From: Azospirillum sp. TSA2s
Lineage (GTDB): Bacteria > Pseudomonadota > Alphaproteobacteria > Azospirillales > Azospirillaceae
Direction: 5' to 3'
DNA length: 64,000 nucleotides
Assembly (NCBI RefSeq): GCF_004923315.1
Contig: NZ_CP039646.1
Coordinates: forward strand, 191,001-255,000
Part shown: in pieces, positions 19,090 to 28,439 of the stretch
Layout: every line of letters begins with the position of its first letter
Numbering within the stretch: the stretch's first letter is position 1
The notes under the pieces: generated by a model
Database searches by the model: none
What the model was told of the DNA's origin: nothing
The model's input: only the letters and a program-made list of their open reading frames with translations
Translations under genes and position numbers: made by a program

Positions 19090-19857
19090 CGACAAGAGGC
19101 AGCGGTCGGCCACCGCCACGGCCTGGGGTGCGCCGCGGCGGGCGGCATCAACATAGACGGCTCCACGGTCGCCGCTGACCACGGCGATGTCCGGGCGCTT
19201 CTCCAGCCACCGGGCGGCGGTGTCCGCGTCGCGGTCTGGAAGCAGGTCAATGACTGCATGCCGTTCCAGGTCCACCAAGATGGCGCCGTACCGGTTGCCC
19301 TTGCGCCACGCGAAGTCATCAATCCCGACGATAAGCGGGGCAGGAGGCGGAGCAGCTTCGGTCCGGCGGAGCAGGCGGAGGAGCGTGTCTCCGCTGGCCG
19401 GCATCGTCAATTGTTGTGCCAGCCGAGCGCCGGCCTCGCCGCACAGCGCCAGACCGATTTGGCGGTGGAGATTGCCCAGCCGTGCGGTGCGGCGAGACCA
19501 CGTTCCGGCTGTTATCTCCGGCAGGCGTTCAGCGAAAATCCGTCGCGGGCAGGCCGCCATCTGGCACCGGAAACGCCGCGCGGCGACCCGAACGGCAACT
19601 GTTCGTCCCTGCCAAGGCAGATCGGCCAGGGTGCGGGTGTAGCGGCTGTGCACACACGCCGACGGAGTGCCACACAGCGGGCAACACGCCGTACGCGCTT
19701 CGGAAGCGGTCAGGATAAGGACACGATCCAGACCGGGCTGAACCTGCTGGACCAGAAGACCGGGGGGCAGGAGAGGAAGGATGCGTTTGGCCAAAGCAGA
19801 AACACGACTTGATAGGACTGTTCCCTCTATGTGCTCATTCGCCCCCACAAATCCCAC
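19090..19857 (-). pseudogene. ISL3-family transposase, truncated at the 3' end
   Basis: The reading shows the family's N-terminal zinc ribbon (CCPLCGTPSACVHSRY), the QGRTVAVRVAARRFRC segment and the start of the DDE core (LIVGIDDFAWRKGNRYG, then VVSGDRGAVY). Similarity stops soon after GAPQAVAVADR, where a tryptophan-led WHLL segment is expected. From there the frame runs out of phase into the recombinase gene. About 250 of roughly 400-500 residues remain. The start near 19857 is uncertain. It defines the right end of the recognisable mobile DNA. Confidence 0.75.
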
Positions 19858-20097
19858 GTCGTCATCAAATCTGAGGAAGAGCCGTTATTGGACGCCGATT
19901 GACAGCCGGCGGCCTTTGCCGCTTCCGGGGCATGGGTCGACCGTTCAGTGTACCCTCTGCGCCGTTCTACTGTTGGCGCCCTTCAAGCTGTCCGATCCCG
20001 CCAACCCACCGCCCCTCCACACTTTTACAAAACCCCGCCACAAAAGGAAAATATTCCTGTATTCTCCCCACAAGTCCCCCGCTTGTGGAGTTCCGCC

Positions 20098-20811
20098 ATG
20101 CCCGTTGATCCCCGCACCCTCGCCAACGACCGTTTCCCCTGCTGGGCCGAAGAACCGCCGGTTCCCGCCGAAGGCTCCCTCGTCCCCGGATCCCAGTTCC
20201 ATGACGAGCAATGGATTATGGCCGCCGGCATGCTGGCGCGCGGCAACAGCTTCCTTCATGTCTCGCGTGCCGTGGGGTGCAGCCGCACCACGCTCTAGCG
20301 CGCCTATTCCGGCTCCAAGGAATTCCGTCACAGGGTGTGGTGGGAGCGGCAGGCGCTGAACCGCGAGGCCGAGCTGCGCCTGTCCTCGATCCGCGCCCTG
20401 GTGGCCGAGCAGATCGAGCGGCTGGTCTCCATGGGCGATCCGGCGACGGTGCGCTGGCTGGCCGAGCGGCTGGGGCTGTTCGCCGGCCTCGACATGCCCA
20501 TGGCCAAGCCGCATGCCCCCCGGCCCGACCTTGCGTCCGCCCCTGAAACGCCCGCTCCCGGACTCTCCGCCCCCAGGCCCGAAGACCCGCCCGCCGTTAC
20601 CGTCCCGGAACTCGACGACAATCTCCCCGGCGCGCTTCGCGAGCGCATGCCTCCCGATCCGCACGCCGTCGCCGCCATCCTCGCCCGCCCGGAATCCGCC
20701 GGCCCGAAGGGTGTTTTCCCCTGGACCGCCAACGAGTATGAGCACTACCCCAACCTCAACCCCGGCCCGGTGAGCCGCCGCGCCGCCGGTGCATTCTCCG
20801 GTCGCCGGTAG
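20098..20811 (+). pseudogene. HTH-like conserved protein interrupted by an in-frame amber codon
   Basis: A single frame of about 238 codons is broken only by TAG at 20296-20298, in the context SRTTL-stop-RAYSGSK. A tryptophan (TGG) would fit there, so one G-to-A change explains the break. The first half holds a homeodomain-like helix-turn-helix (MLARGNSFLHVSRAVGCSRTT), and the second a helical segment (RLSSIRALVAEQIERLVSMG) and a proline-rich linker. The function is unknown; small terminase-like DNA-binding proteins have a similar start. The start codon at 20098 has a GTGGAG site. It follows the mobile island. Confidence 0.65.
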
Positions 20812-20864
20812 ATGGAACATCCGCCGGAAACTGTTCCACGCCGTTCCATCAGCCCTTCCGCCGG

Positions 20865-22169
20865 TCAGAACCGCACCCCGTCGTCGCCCCCCATCAGGTC
20901 CAGCGTCGCCAGCGCCATCACCTGGGCCGATTGCACCATGTCGTCGATGCCGACCCATTCGTCGGGCTGGTGGGCAAGGTCGAGGATGCCGGGGCCGTAG
21001 GCGATGCAGTCTTTCAACTGCCCGACGCGCACCACATGCTTCTGGTCATAGGTGCCGGGTGAAACCACATGCTGCGCCGGGCGGCCCAGCACCGTTTCGA
21101 TGGCGGCGGCCACCGCACGCACCACCGGCGCGTCGGCGTCGGTCATCGTCGGCAGGAAGGCCAGCACCTCGCGCAGCTCATACGCGAAGCCGGGGCGGGT
21201 GCGGCGCAGATCCTCCAGGATGGCGACGATCTCGCCGCGCACCGCCTCGGGGTCCTCCTCGATCAGGTAACGGCGGTCGATCACCATGCGGCAGCGGTCG
21301 GGCACCATCGGGCTGGGCAGGCCGCCATGGTCCTCGCGCTGGCCGCCATGGATGGCGTTGATGTTGATGGTGGATTGGCGTGCGCCCTCCGGCACCACCG
21401 GCATCTCGGTGCGCTTGGCGGCAAGGCGGGGGATCAGCTCGGTCTCGATCCGGTGCAGCACGGCGCCCATGTGGCGCACCGCGCAGTTGCCGAGGAAGGG
21501 CATGGAACCGTGGGCGACGCGGCCCTTGGTCTCGATCTCCGCCCACCAGACTCCGCGATGGCCGATGCAGACGCGGTCGACGTTCAGCGGCTCCGGAATG
21601 ATGACGTGATCGACGCGGGGGCGGGAGAAATAGCCGAGCTTCGCCAGATGTCCGACCCCACCATAGCCGCCGGATTCCTCGTCCACCGTGCCGGAGATCT
21701 CCAGGGCGCCCGCCGTCAGCAGCCCTTCCTCCAGCAGCGATTCCACGGCGATGATCGACGCGGCGATGCCGCCCTTCATGTCGCAGGCGCCGCGGCCATA
21801 GACCCGGCCGTCCTTCACCTCCCCGCCGAAGGGATCGACGGTCCAGCCCTGGCCGGCCGGCACCACGTCGATGTGGCCGTTGAAATGGACGCAGGGTCCC
21901 GGACGCGGTGCCTCGATACGGGCGACGACGTTGGTGCGAGGGTAGCGGTCGCTGTCGCCGGCCGCCCCCTCCGCCCGCACATACTCGACAGCGAATCCGC
22001 GCGCAGCCAGCCGCCGGCCGATCAGCTCGGCGCAGTCGGTATAGACGTCGCCGGGCGGGTTGACGGTGGGGATGCGGATCAGATCCTGGGTCAGCGCGAC
22101 CAGATCGTCGCGCCGCGACTCGATCCGGCGGAACAGCAGCTTCGTTGCGGCGTCGGTGTCGGAACGCAT
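20865..22169 (-). CDS. M20-family ArgE/DapE-like deacylase
   Basis: A 434-residue zinc hydrolase of the M20 peptidase family, which removes acyl or succinyl groups from amino-acid derivatives. The metal site appears as FNGHIDVVPAG, GRGACDMKGG and TVDEESGG, in the usual order near residues 90-150. The dimerisation domain contains RVAHGSMPFLGN. The substrate cannot be told from sequence; ArgE-like enzymes act on N-acetylornithine. The ATG ending at 22169 with a GGGAGAGG site is preferred to the longer frame from 22226. It is divergent from the hydratase-family gene at 22319. Confidence 0.85.
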   Translation of the reverse strand: MRSDTDAATKLLFRRIESRRDDLVALTQDLIRIPTVNPPGDVYTDCAELIGRRLAARGFAVEYVRAEGAAGDSDRYPRTNVVARIEAPRPGPCVHFNGHIDVVPAGQGWTVDPFGGEVKDGRVYGRGACDMKGGIAASIIAVESLLEEGLLTAGALEISGTVDEESGGYGGVGHLAKLGYFSRPRVDHVIIPEPLNVDRVCIGHRGVWWAEIETKGRVAHGSMPFLGNCAVRHMGAVLHRIETELIPRLAAKRTEMPVVPEGARQSTININAIHGGQREDHGGLPSPMVPDRCRMVIDRRYLIEEDPEAVRGEIVAILEDLRRTRPGFAYELREVLAFLPTMTDADAPVVRAVAAAIETVLGRPAQHVVSPGTYDQKHVVRVGQLKDCIAYGPGILDLAHQPDEWVGIDDMVQSAQVMALATLDLMGGDDGVRF

Positions 22170-22318
22170 GGCCTCTCCCGCGGCAAGGACGGGTTCAGTG
22201 TCTCCGCAAGCGGATGGTTCGTCCACCCCGCCTTTCGGGGGCCGTTATTGTGCGGCGCACTTTCCCGGACCGGCCGGGACCGCTACAGTCGCGGCGCCCC
22301 TCAGCGGAGAAGCTTCCC

Positions 22319-23170
22319 ATGACCGTCACGCACCCCATCGGGCTGAGCGCCCCGACCCTGGCCGACCCGGTGATCGCCGAGGCCGCGGCCCGCTTCGTCG
22401 CCGCCCGCCGCAGCGCGGCCGGCCTTGCCGACTTCCCCGGCCCGCTGCCGGCCGACCTCGCCACCGCCTACGCCATCCAGGCGACGGCGACCGCCTCCTG
22501 GCCCGACGAGGTCGCCGGCTGGAAGGTGGCGCGGGTGCCCCCGGCGCTGGAGGAGACGCTGGGCGCCATGCGCTACATCGGCCCGATCTTCGCCCGCACG
22601 GTGTCGGCCGCCGATGGCGGGCCGCTGAGCTTCCCGGTCATTCCCGGCGGTTTCGGCGCGGTGGAGGCGGAGTTCGCGGTGCTCATCGCCGCCGACGCCC
22701 CCGCCGACAAGCTGGACTACAGCCCGGCGGAGGCCGCCGCCTTCATCGCCGCCGTCCATGCCGCCATCGAGGTGGCCGGCGGACCGCTGGCGCCAGTCAA
22801 CACGCTCGGCCCCACCGCCTCGACCTCCGTCTTCGGCAACAACAACGGCCTGATCGTCGGCGAGGAGATCGTCGGCGGCGTCGAGGGCGCCGATGCCCTG
22901 CGCGCCGAGGTGCTGATCGACGGCCAGAGCGTCGGCGTCGGCAGCGCCGCCAAGCTGCCGGGCGGCATCGCCGCCGCGGTCGCCGTGGCGCTGAGCATGG
23001 CCGTGCGGCTGGGCCGGCCGCTGAAGGCCGGGCAGTGGGTCTCCACCGGCGCCCTGACTGGTGTTCACTCCATCGCCATCGGCCAGCAGGCGCGGGTGAC
23101 CTTCACCGGGCTGGCGCCGATGTCCGGCACCGCCGTCGCGGCCGGGGCGTTGGATGAGGCGTCCGCCTGA
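22319..23170 (+). CDS. 2-keto-4-pentenoate hydratase / fumarylacetoacetase-fold protein
   Basis: A 283-residue protein of the MhpD branch. The pattern GWKVARV near residue 62, the metal-ligand-like AVEAEFAVLIA near residue 118, HAAIEVAGG near residue 144 and a C-terminal GALTGVHSIAIGQQARVTF match hydratases and decarboxylases of aromatic meta-cleavage pathways. No other meta-cleavage gene is nearby, so the natural substrate is open. The start at 22319 is the only good ATG; the upstream in-frame part overlaps the divergent gene's leader. Confidence 0.8.
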   Translation: MTVTHPIGLSAPTLADPVIAEAAARFVAARRSAAGLADFPGPLPADLATAYAIQATATASWPDEVAGWKVARVPPALEETLGAMRYIGPIFARTVSAADGGPLSFPVIPGGFGAVEAEFAVLIAADAPADKLDYSPAEAAAFIAAVHAAIEVAGGPLAPVNTLGPTASTSVFGNNNGLIVGEEIVGGVEGADALRAEVLIDGQSVGVGSAAKLPGGIAAAVAVALSMAVRLGRPLKAGQWVSTGALTGVHSIAIGQQARVTFTGLAPMSGTAVAAGALDEASA

Positions 23171-23211
23171 CGCAATCCAGGGTATGGCGGCGGTCATGGC
23201 CGGCCGCCGCC

Positions 23212-24225
23212 TTGGTGGAAGCCAAAAGGCGGCGGGGATGCTTGAATGGCGGCCCCACTCCAGCCGCCGGAACCGCCGCCTTGTCCCAGTCCAGCCTGTC
23301 CCCCGAAGCCGCGGCGACGCGGTTCCTGCCGCCGGTCCAGATCCTGGTCGGGCTGGGACTTGCCGTCGCCGGGGTGATCGCCTTCTCGCTGCGGCCGGTC
23401 ATCATCAAGCTGGCCTACCGCTACAACGTCGATCCGATCACGCTGATCATGCTGCGCATGGTCTTCGCGCTGCCCTTCTTCCTGGCCATGGCGCTGTGGT
23501 CGAGCGGCCGGAAGGGAGAGCGGGCGCCGATCGCCGGACGCGACCTCGCCCTGACTGTGGTGTTGGGCGTCACCGGCTATTACGCCGCCAGCTTCTGCGA
23601 TTTCCTGGGCTTGCGCTATGTCTCGGCCGGGATGGGGCGGCTGCTGCTGTTCCTCTACCCGACCATCGTCGTGATCCTGTCGGCCCTGTTCCTCGGCAAG
23701 CGGATCGGCCTGCGCGAGGTGGTGGCGCTGGTGGTCTCCTACGCCGGCGTCGCCCTGGTGGTGTGGTCGGAGGTTGGGACCGGCCATCCCGACTTCATGA
23801 CCGGGGCGGGATTGGTCTTCATGGGCGCCTTCCTCTATTCGATCTATCTGGTCGGCAGCAGCCGGGTGGTGCAGCGGATCGGCTCCATGCGCTTCACCGC
23901 CTATGCGATGACGGCGGCCTGCCTGTGCTGCATCCTGCAGTTCCTGGTGCTGCGCCCCCTGTCGGCGCTCGACCTGCCGCTGCCGGTCTATTGGCTGTCG
24001 GTGGTGATGTCGGTGGTCTGCACCGTGCTGCCGGTTTTGATGACGGCGGAGGCGCTGCGGCGGGTCGGTCCCAATCTGGTGGCGTTGAGCGGCGCCATCG
24101 GCCCGGTCGCCGCCGCTGTCTTCGGCTATCTGGCGCTGGCCGAACCGATGGGCTGGCTGCAGTTGGCCGGTGCCGCCCTGACCGTCGCCGGCGTCATGAT
24201 CATCAGCCTGTGGAGGACCGCCTGA
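23212..24225 (+). CDS. EamA/DMT-family transporter
   Basis: A membrane protein of up to 337 residues with ten hydrophobic helices arranged as two EamA repeats (about 40-180 and 190-335). The family signature region LGLRYVSAGMGRLLLFLYP closes the first repeat and LALAEPMGWLQLAGAALT the second. The family exports amino acids or other small metabolites; the substrate is unknown. No in-frame ATG lies before the first helix, so it must start at TTG (23212 or 23281) or GTG (23215); 23212 is provisional. Confidence 0.8.
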   Translation: MVEAKRRRGCLNGGPTPAAGTAALSQSSLSPEAAATRFLPPVQILVGLGLAVAGVIAFSLRPVIIKLAYRYNVDPITLIMLRMVFALPFFLAMALWSSGRKGERAPIAGRDLALTVVLGVTGYYAASFCDFLGLRYVSAGMGRLLLFLYPTIVVILSALFLGKRIGLREVVALVVSYAGVALVVWSEVGTGHPDFMTGAGLVFMGAFLYSIYLVGSSRVVQRIGSMRFTAYAMTAACLCCILQFLVLRPLSALDLPLPVYWLSVVMSVVCTVLPVLMTAEALRRVGPNLVALSGAIGPVAAAVFGYLALAEPMGWLQLAGAALTVAGVMIISLWRTA

Positions 24226-24298
24226 TCCCGCATTTTTCATGGAATAACCGCCGCCCCGCCGCCGTCCCATTCCAAAGCCCTTGGGAAAGAGACAAGCG

Positions 24299-24751
24299 AT
24301 GACGAACCAAACCACCGCCTACGAGACCGGCGCCGGTGCCGCCACCGCCGGACAGGACGCGCTGCTGCTGGCCGCCCGCATCCTGCTGGGCGCCATCTTC
24401 GTGCAGAGCGGCTTCGGCAAGCTGATGGCGCTCGGCGGCTTCATTGCGGGGATGGAGAGCCAGGGCGTGCCGATGGCCACCATCGTCGCTCCCATCGGCG
24501 CGCTGATCGAGGCGTTCGGCGGGCTTGCCATCGTGCTGGGCGCCTGGACCCGGCTGGCGGCGCTGGCGGTCGCGGCCTTCACCGTCGCCGCAACCCTGAT
24601 CGCCCACCGCTATTGGGACGCCGCACCCGACGCCATGAAGATGCAGCAGATCCAGTTCATGAAGAATCTCGCCATCATCGGCGGCTTCCTGTCGCTGGTG
24701 GCGTCGGGGGCCGGGCGCTTCAGCGTCGACGGCTGGCGCGCCCGGCGCTGA
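24299..24751 (+). CDS. DoxX-family membrane protein
   Basis: A 150-residue protein with four transmembrane helices. The family pattern RILLGAIFVQSGFGKLMAL lies near residue 28, followed by GALIEAFGGLAIVLGAWTR. DoxX-like proteins are linked to redox stress and quinone-dependent oxidoreductases, but their reaction is not settled. A GAAAGAGA site precedes the ATG. It is convergent with apt, leaving only two bases between the stop codons. Confidence 0.85.
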   Translation: MTNQTTAYETGAGAATAGQDALLLAARILLGAIFVQSGFGKLMALGGFIAGMESQGVPMATIVAPIGALIEAFGGLAIVLGAWTRLAALAVAAFTVAATLIAHRYWDAAPDAMKMQQIQFMKNLAIIGGFLSLVASGAGRFSVDGWRARR

Positions 24752-24753
24752 CC

Positions 24754-25269
24754 TCACTCGTCATACGCCATCAGCGAGATGCTGGGCACATCGATGCGGT
24801 CGCGGCCGTTCAGGAAGGTCAATTCCACCAGGAAGGCGGCGGCGCGGACGTCGGCGCCGACCTGACGCAGCAGGTTGATCGCGGCCACCATGGTGCCGCC
24901 GGTTGCCAGCAGATCGTCCAGCACCACAACGCGCTGGCCGGGCTTCACCGCGTCGGCCTGCACCTCGATGGTGTCGGTGCCGTATTCCAGGTCATAGGAA
25001 TGGGCGATCTTGTCGCCCGGCAGCTTGCCGTGCTTGCGCACCATGATGAAGCCGATGCCAAGCGCCAGCGCCAGCGGGGCGGCGACCAGGAAGCCGCGCG
25101 ATTCGATCCCGACCAGCAGGTCCGGCTTGTGCGGGCGCAGCGCCTCGGCCAGTTCGTCGATGGCGGCCTTCCAGGCGGCGCCGTTCGCCAGCAGGGGCGA
25201 GACGTCGTAGAACAGGATGCCGGCCTTCGGGAAATCCGGGACGCCGCGGATATGGTCTTTGAAGTTCAT
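24754..25269 (-). CDS. apt: Adenine phosphoribosyltransferase
   Basis: A 171-residue cytoplasmic salvage enzyme that makes AMP from adenine and PRPP. The PRPP loop [14 protein letters not shown] lies near residue 117, and [14 protein letters not shown] and RKHGKLPGD match the family. The length is exactly that of typical Apt when the ATG ending at 25269 is used; a longer frame reaches 25305. Together with the adenine deaminase at 33899 it offers two fates for adenine. Confidence 0.95.
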   Translation of the reverse strand: MNFKDHIRGVPDFPKAGILFYDVSPLLANGAAWKAAIDELAEALRPHKPDLLVGIESRGFLVAAPLALALGIGFIMVRKHGKLPGDKIAHSYDLEYGTDTIEVQADAVKPGQRVVVLDDLLATGGTMVAAINLLRQVGADVRAAAFLVELTFLNGRDRIDVPSISLMAYDE

Positions 25270-25365
25270 CGGAAGTCTTGCCCGTAAAGAATCGTATGCC
25301 GGCATGAACGGCCCGGTCGGCCGCCCGGCACTCTAGCGGCTGCCCACCCCGGCGCAAAGCCGGGA

Positions 25366-26652
25366 ATGGACGCTTTGGCGGTGCCGCCATTTTACCGCAT
25401 GGGGTTGACCATCCGACGATGCTCCGCCACGTTCCAGGCGCACCGGCAAGACGTACCGGTGAATGTGCGGATGCGTGCGGCGGAGCCTGTGGCTGGGACT
25501 TTAGCGAAGCATGGAACGGCGGACGAGGCCCGGATCGATGCCGGTCCGGAGGACGGCGGGTGGCGGATCGCCGCCGCCGGACGCTGGACCCTGGATGCTG
25601 CCGCCGCAGCGTCCGATGCGCTCGACCGCGCGCCGAAACCCCATGAGGGTGCCGCGGTGCGTCTCGACATGGCGCGGGTGGAGGCGCTCGACACCGTCGG
25701 CGCCTATCTGCTGAACCGGCTGGCCGACCGGTTGGGGGCGGCGGGCCACACGGTTGCGGTGGTCGGGCTGCGGCCGGACCACGCCGCCCTGTTCGATGCC
25801 GTGCGCGATGCCGGCAAGGCGCCGCCCCATCCGATCGAGCGCGAGCATCACCCGATCCTCGACATGATCGTCCGCACCGGCGAGACAACGGTGAGCGCCG
25901 CCAAGGAAATCCTCGACCTCGTCGGCTTCCTCGGCCTGGTCACCTTCACCTTCACCCGGCTGATCCTGCGCCCGTCGCGCCTGCGCCTGACCTCCGTCCT
26001 GTTCCACATCGAGCAGACCGGGCTGAACGCCCTGCCGATCCTTGGGCTGCTGTCCTTCCTGATCGGCGTCGTGCTGGCCTTCCAGGGCGCGGACCAGCTG
26101 AAGCGCTTTGGGGCGGAGCTGTATGTCGTCAACCTGCTGGGCATCTCCGTCCTGCGCGAGATCGGCATCCTGATGACGGCGATCATCGTCGCCGGCCGCT
26201 CCGGCTCCGCCTTCACCGCCCAGATCGGCACCATGAAGGTGAACCAGGAGGTCGACGCCATCGGCACCATGGGCCTCGACCCGGTGGAACTGCTGGTGGT
26301 GCCCCGGGCGCTGGCACTGATGATCACCCTGCCGCTGCTGGCCTTCTACGCCGACGTGATGGGGCTGTTCGGCGGGGCGGTGATGGCCTATGCCACGCTG
26401 GACATCACTTTCGGCCAGTTCATCCGACAGCTTCACAGCGCAGTCGGCATCAACACGGTGATCGCCGGGCTGATCAAGGCCCCCGTCTTCGCCCTGGTGA
26501 TCGCCATGGTGGGCTGTTACGAGGGGCTGAAGGTCTCCGGCAGCGCCGAGAGCGTCGGCATCATGACCACCAAGGCGGTGGTGGAGGGCATCTTCCTGGT
26601 GATCGTCATCGATGCGGTCTTCTCTGTCCTCTTCTCCATGCTGGGGGTGTGA
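25366..26652 (+). CDS. mlaE: MlaE-type lipid ABC permease with N-terminal STAS domain
   Basis: The product is up to 428 residues. Residues about 60-150 form a STAS-like domain (RLDMARVEALDTVGAYLLNRL). The rest is the MlaE permease: GVVLAFQGADQLKRFGAE, LGISVLREIGILMTAIIVAG and the cytoplasmic coupling segment MKVNQEVDAIGTMGLDP. In Mla systems the STAS subunit MlaB is usually a separate protein; here it is fused. The system moves phospholipids or related lipids between the two membranes. Starts at 25366, 25399 and 25471 are possible. The stop overlaps the next gene's ATG (GTGATGG at 26649-26655). Confidence 0.88.
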   Translation: MDALAVPPFYRMGLTIRRCSATFQAHRQDVPVNVRMRAAEPVAGTLAKHGTADEARIDAGPEDGGWRIAAAGRWTLDAAAAASDALDRAPKPHEGAAVRLDMARVEALDTVGAYLLNRLADRLGAAGHTVAVVGLRPDHAALFDAVRDAGKAPPHPIEREHHPILDMIVRTGETTVSAAKEILDLVGFLGLVTFTFTRLILRPSRLRLTSVLFHIEQTGLNALPILGLLSFLIGVVLAFQGADQLKRFGAELYVVNLLGISVLREIGILMTAIIVAGRSGSAFTAQIGTMKVNQEVDAIGTMGLDPVELLVVPRALALMITLPLLAFYADVMGLFGGAVMAYATLDITFGQFIRQLHSAVGINTVIAGLIKAPVFALVIAMVGCYEGLKVSGSAESVGIMTTKAVVEGIFLVIVIDAVFSVLFSMLGV

Positions 26653-27470
26653 TGGCCGGATCTCCCGTCATCCGCGTGCGTGGGCTGGTCACCCGCTTCG
26701 GCCCGCAGACCGTCCATGACGGCCTCGACCTCGACGTCGAGCGGGGGGAGGTGCTGGGCGTCGTCGGCGGCTCCGGCACCGGCAAGTCGGTGCTTCTGAA
26801 GGAAATTCTAGGCCTGATCGACCCCGCCGCCGGTCGGATCGAGCTGCTGGGCCACGACACCGCCGAACTGGACCGGGCGGAGCGCACGACGCTGCAGGCC
26901 CGCACCGGCGTGCTGTTCCAGAACGGTGCCCTGTTCAGTTCCATGACGGTGGCGGAGAATGTGATGCTGCCGCTGAAGGAGCACACCGACTTGTCCCCGT
27001 CGCTGATCGCCGAGGTCGCGCGGGTGAAGATCGCCATGGCCGGCCTGCCGCCCGATGCCGGGACCAAGCACCCGGCGCAACTGTCCGGCGGCATGATCAA
27101 GCGCGCCGGCTTGGCCCGCGCGCTTGCGCTAGACCCCGACATCCTGTTCCTGGACGAGCCGACCGCCGGCCTCGACCCCATCGGCGCCGCCGCTTTCGAC
27201 ACGCTGATCCAGGGGTTGCAGCGCAGCCTGGGACTGACCGTCTTCATGGTCACCCACGATCTGGACAGCCTGACCTCGATCTGCGACCGCATCGCCGTGC
27301 TGGTCGACAAGAAGATCCGGGTGGGGACTTTGGCCCAGCATCTGGCCGATCCGCACCCGTGGATCCACGATTACTTTCACGGACCGCGCGGCCGCGCGGC
27401 TCTCGACGCGAAAGAGCGCAATGACGCTCGGCGACATGAAGAAGACGCCAGGCGTCTTGCGAAAGGGTAG
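26652..27470 (+). CDS. mlaF: Mla-type ABC transporter ATPase
   Basis: A 272-residue ABC ATPase. Walker A GGSGTGKS lies near residue 38, the signature LSGGMIKR near residue 142, Walker B DILFLDEPTAGLDP near residue 158 and the switch His in VTHD near residue 200. The C-terminal extension (GPRGRAALDAKERND...) is charged, as seen in MlaF proteins that grip their permease. It overlaps the permease gene and is nine bases from the MCE gene, so the three form one operon. Confidence 0.93.
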   Translation: MAGSPVIRVRGLVTRFGPQTVHDGLDLDVERGEVLGVVGGSGTGKSVLLKEILGLIDPAAGRIELLGHDTAELDRAERTTLQARTGVLFQNGALFSSMTVAENVMLPLKEHTDLSPSLIAEVARVKIAMAGLPPDAGTKHPAQLSGGMIKRAGLARALALDPDILFLDEPTAGLDPIGAAAFDTLIQGLQRSLGLTVFMVTHDLDSLTSICDRIAVLVDKKIRVGTLAQHLADPHPWIHDYFHGPRGRAALDAKERNDARRHEEDARRLAKG

Positions 27471-27479
27471 GGGCACGTC

Positions 27480-28439
27480 ATGGAAACCCGCGCCAGCTAT
27501 ATCCTGGTCGGCAGCTTCGTGCTGGCGCTGGTCGCCGGCCTGCTGGTCTTCACCGCCTGGATCGCCAAGGTCCAGCTGGATGAGACGCGCGAGACCTACC
27601 GCATCTATTTCACCGGTTCCGTCACCGGGCTGCAGCAGGGAAGCCCGGTGCGCTATCGCGGCGTGCCGGTGGGCACCGTGTCGGACATCCGGCTCGACCC
27701 CGACAACGTGACGCGGGTGCGGGTGACGATCGAGGTGCAGAACGGCACGCCGATCATGTCCGATTCCATCGCCTCGCTGGAGGTGCAGGGCATCACCGGC
27801 GGCGCCTATGTCCAGATTTCCGGCGGGGCGATGGGGGGCAAGCGGCTGACCGCCACCGATGCCGACGGGGTGCTGACCATCCCGTCGCGGCCCAGTTCGC
27901 TGACCGCGGTGGTGGACAGCGCGCCGCAGCTGGTCAACCGCTCGCTGGAGGTCATCACCAAGCTTGGCGAGATGCTGAACGGCGAGAACCAGAAGGCGAT
28001 CGGCGACATCCTGGCCAACGCCCGCACCATCAGTGCCGAACTCGCCCGTGCCAGCGCCGGTCTGGAGGAAACCATGGCCCAGGCGCGGCGGACACTGAAC
28101 GGGTTCGAGGCGGTGGGGCCGCAGCTTGACCGCACGCTGGCCCAGACGCACGATACGCTGGCGACGGTGGATGGCACCGCCAAGCAGCTGGGTGGCGAGG
28201 CGCGCGAGCTGCTGCGGTCGCTGAAGCGCACGTCGGACACGCTGAACGGCCTCGTCGCCGAAAACCGCGAGCCGGTGCGCGACTTTACCGCCACGGGACT
28301 GTATGAACTGACATTGCTGATCACCCAGCTGCGCGATCTGTCGGGTCAGCTGTCGCGGGTGGTCACCCGGATCGAGAACGACCCGTCGAACTTCCTCTTC
28401 GGCGGGACGCGGCAGGGCGTGGAGGTGCGTGGGAAATGA
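27480..28439 (+). CDS. mlaD: MlaD/MCE-domain lipid-binding protein
   Basis: A 319-residue protein with one N-terminal transmembrane helix (about 7-27) and a periplasmic MCE domain (about 38-120: SVTGLQQGSPVRYRGVPVGT, then ITGGAYVQI). A long coiled-coil part follows and ends in a helical region rich in Leu. MCE proteins form hexameric rings that shuttle lipids for the ABC core. The stop overlaps the lipoprotein start by four bases (ATGA). Confidence 0.93.
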   Translation: METRASYILVGSFVLALVAGLLVFTAWIAKVQLDETRETYRIYFTGSVTGLQQGSPVRYRGVPVGTVSDIRLDPDNVTRVRVTIEVQNGTPIMSDSIASLEVQGITGGAYVQISGGAMGGKRLTATDADGVLTIPSRPSSLTAVVDSAPQLVNRSLEVITKLGEMLNGENQKAIGDILANARTISAELARASAGLEETMAQARRTLNGFEAVGPQLDRTLAQTHDTLATVDGTAKQLGGEARELLRSLKRTSDTLNGLVAENREPVRDFTATGLYELTLLITQLRDLSGQLSRVVTRIENDPSNFLFGGTRQGVEVRGK

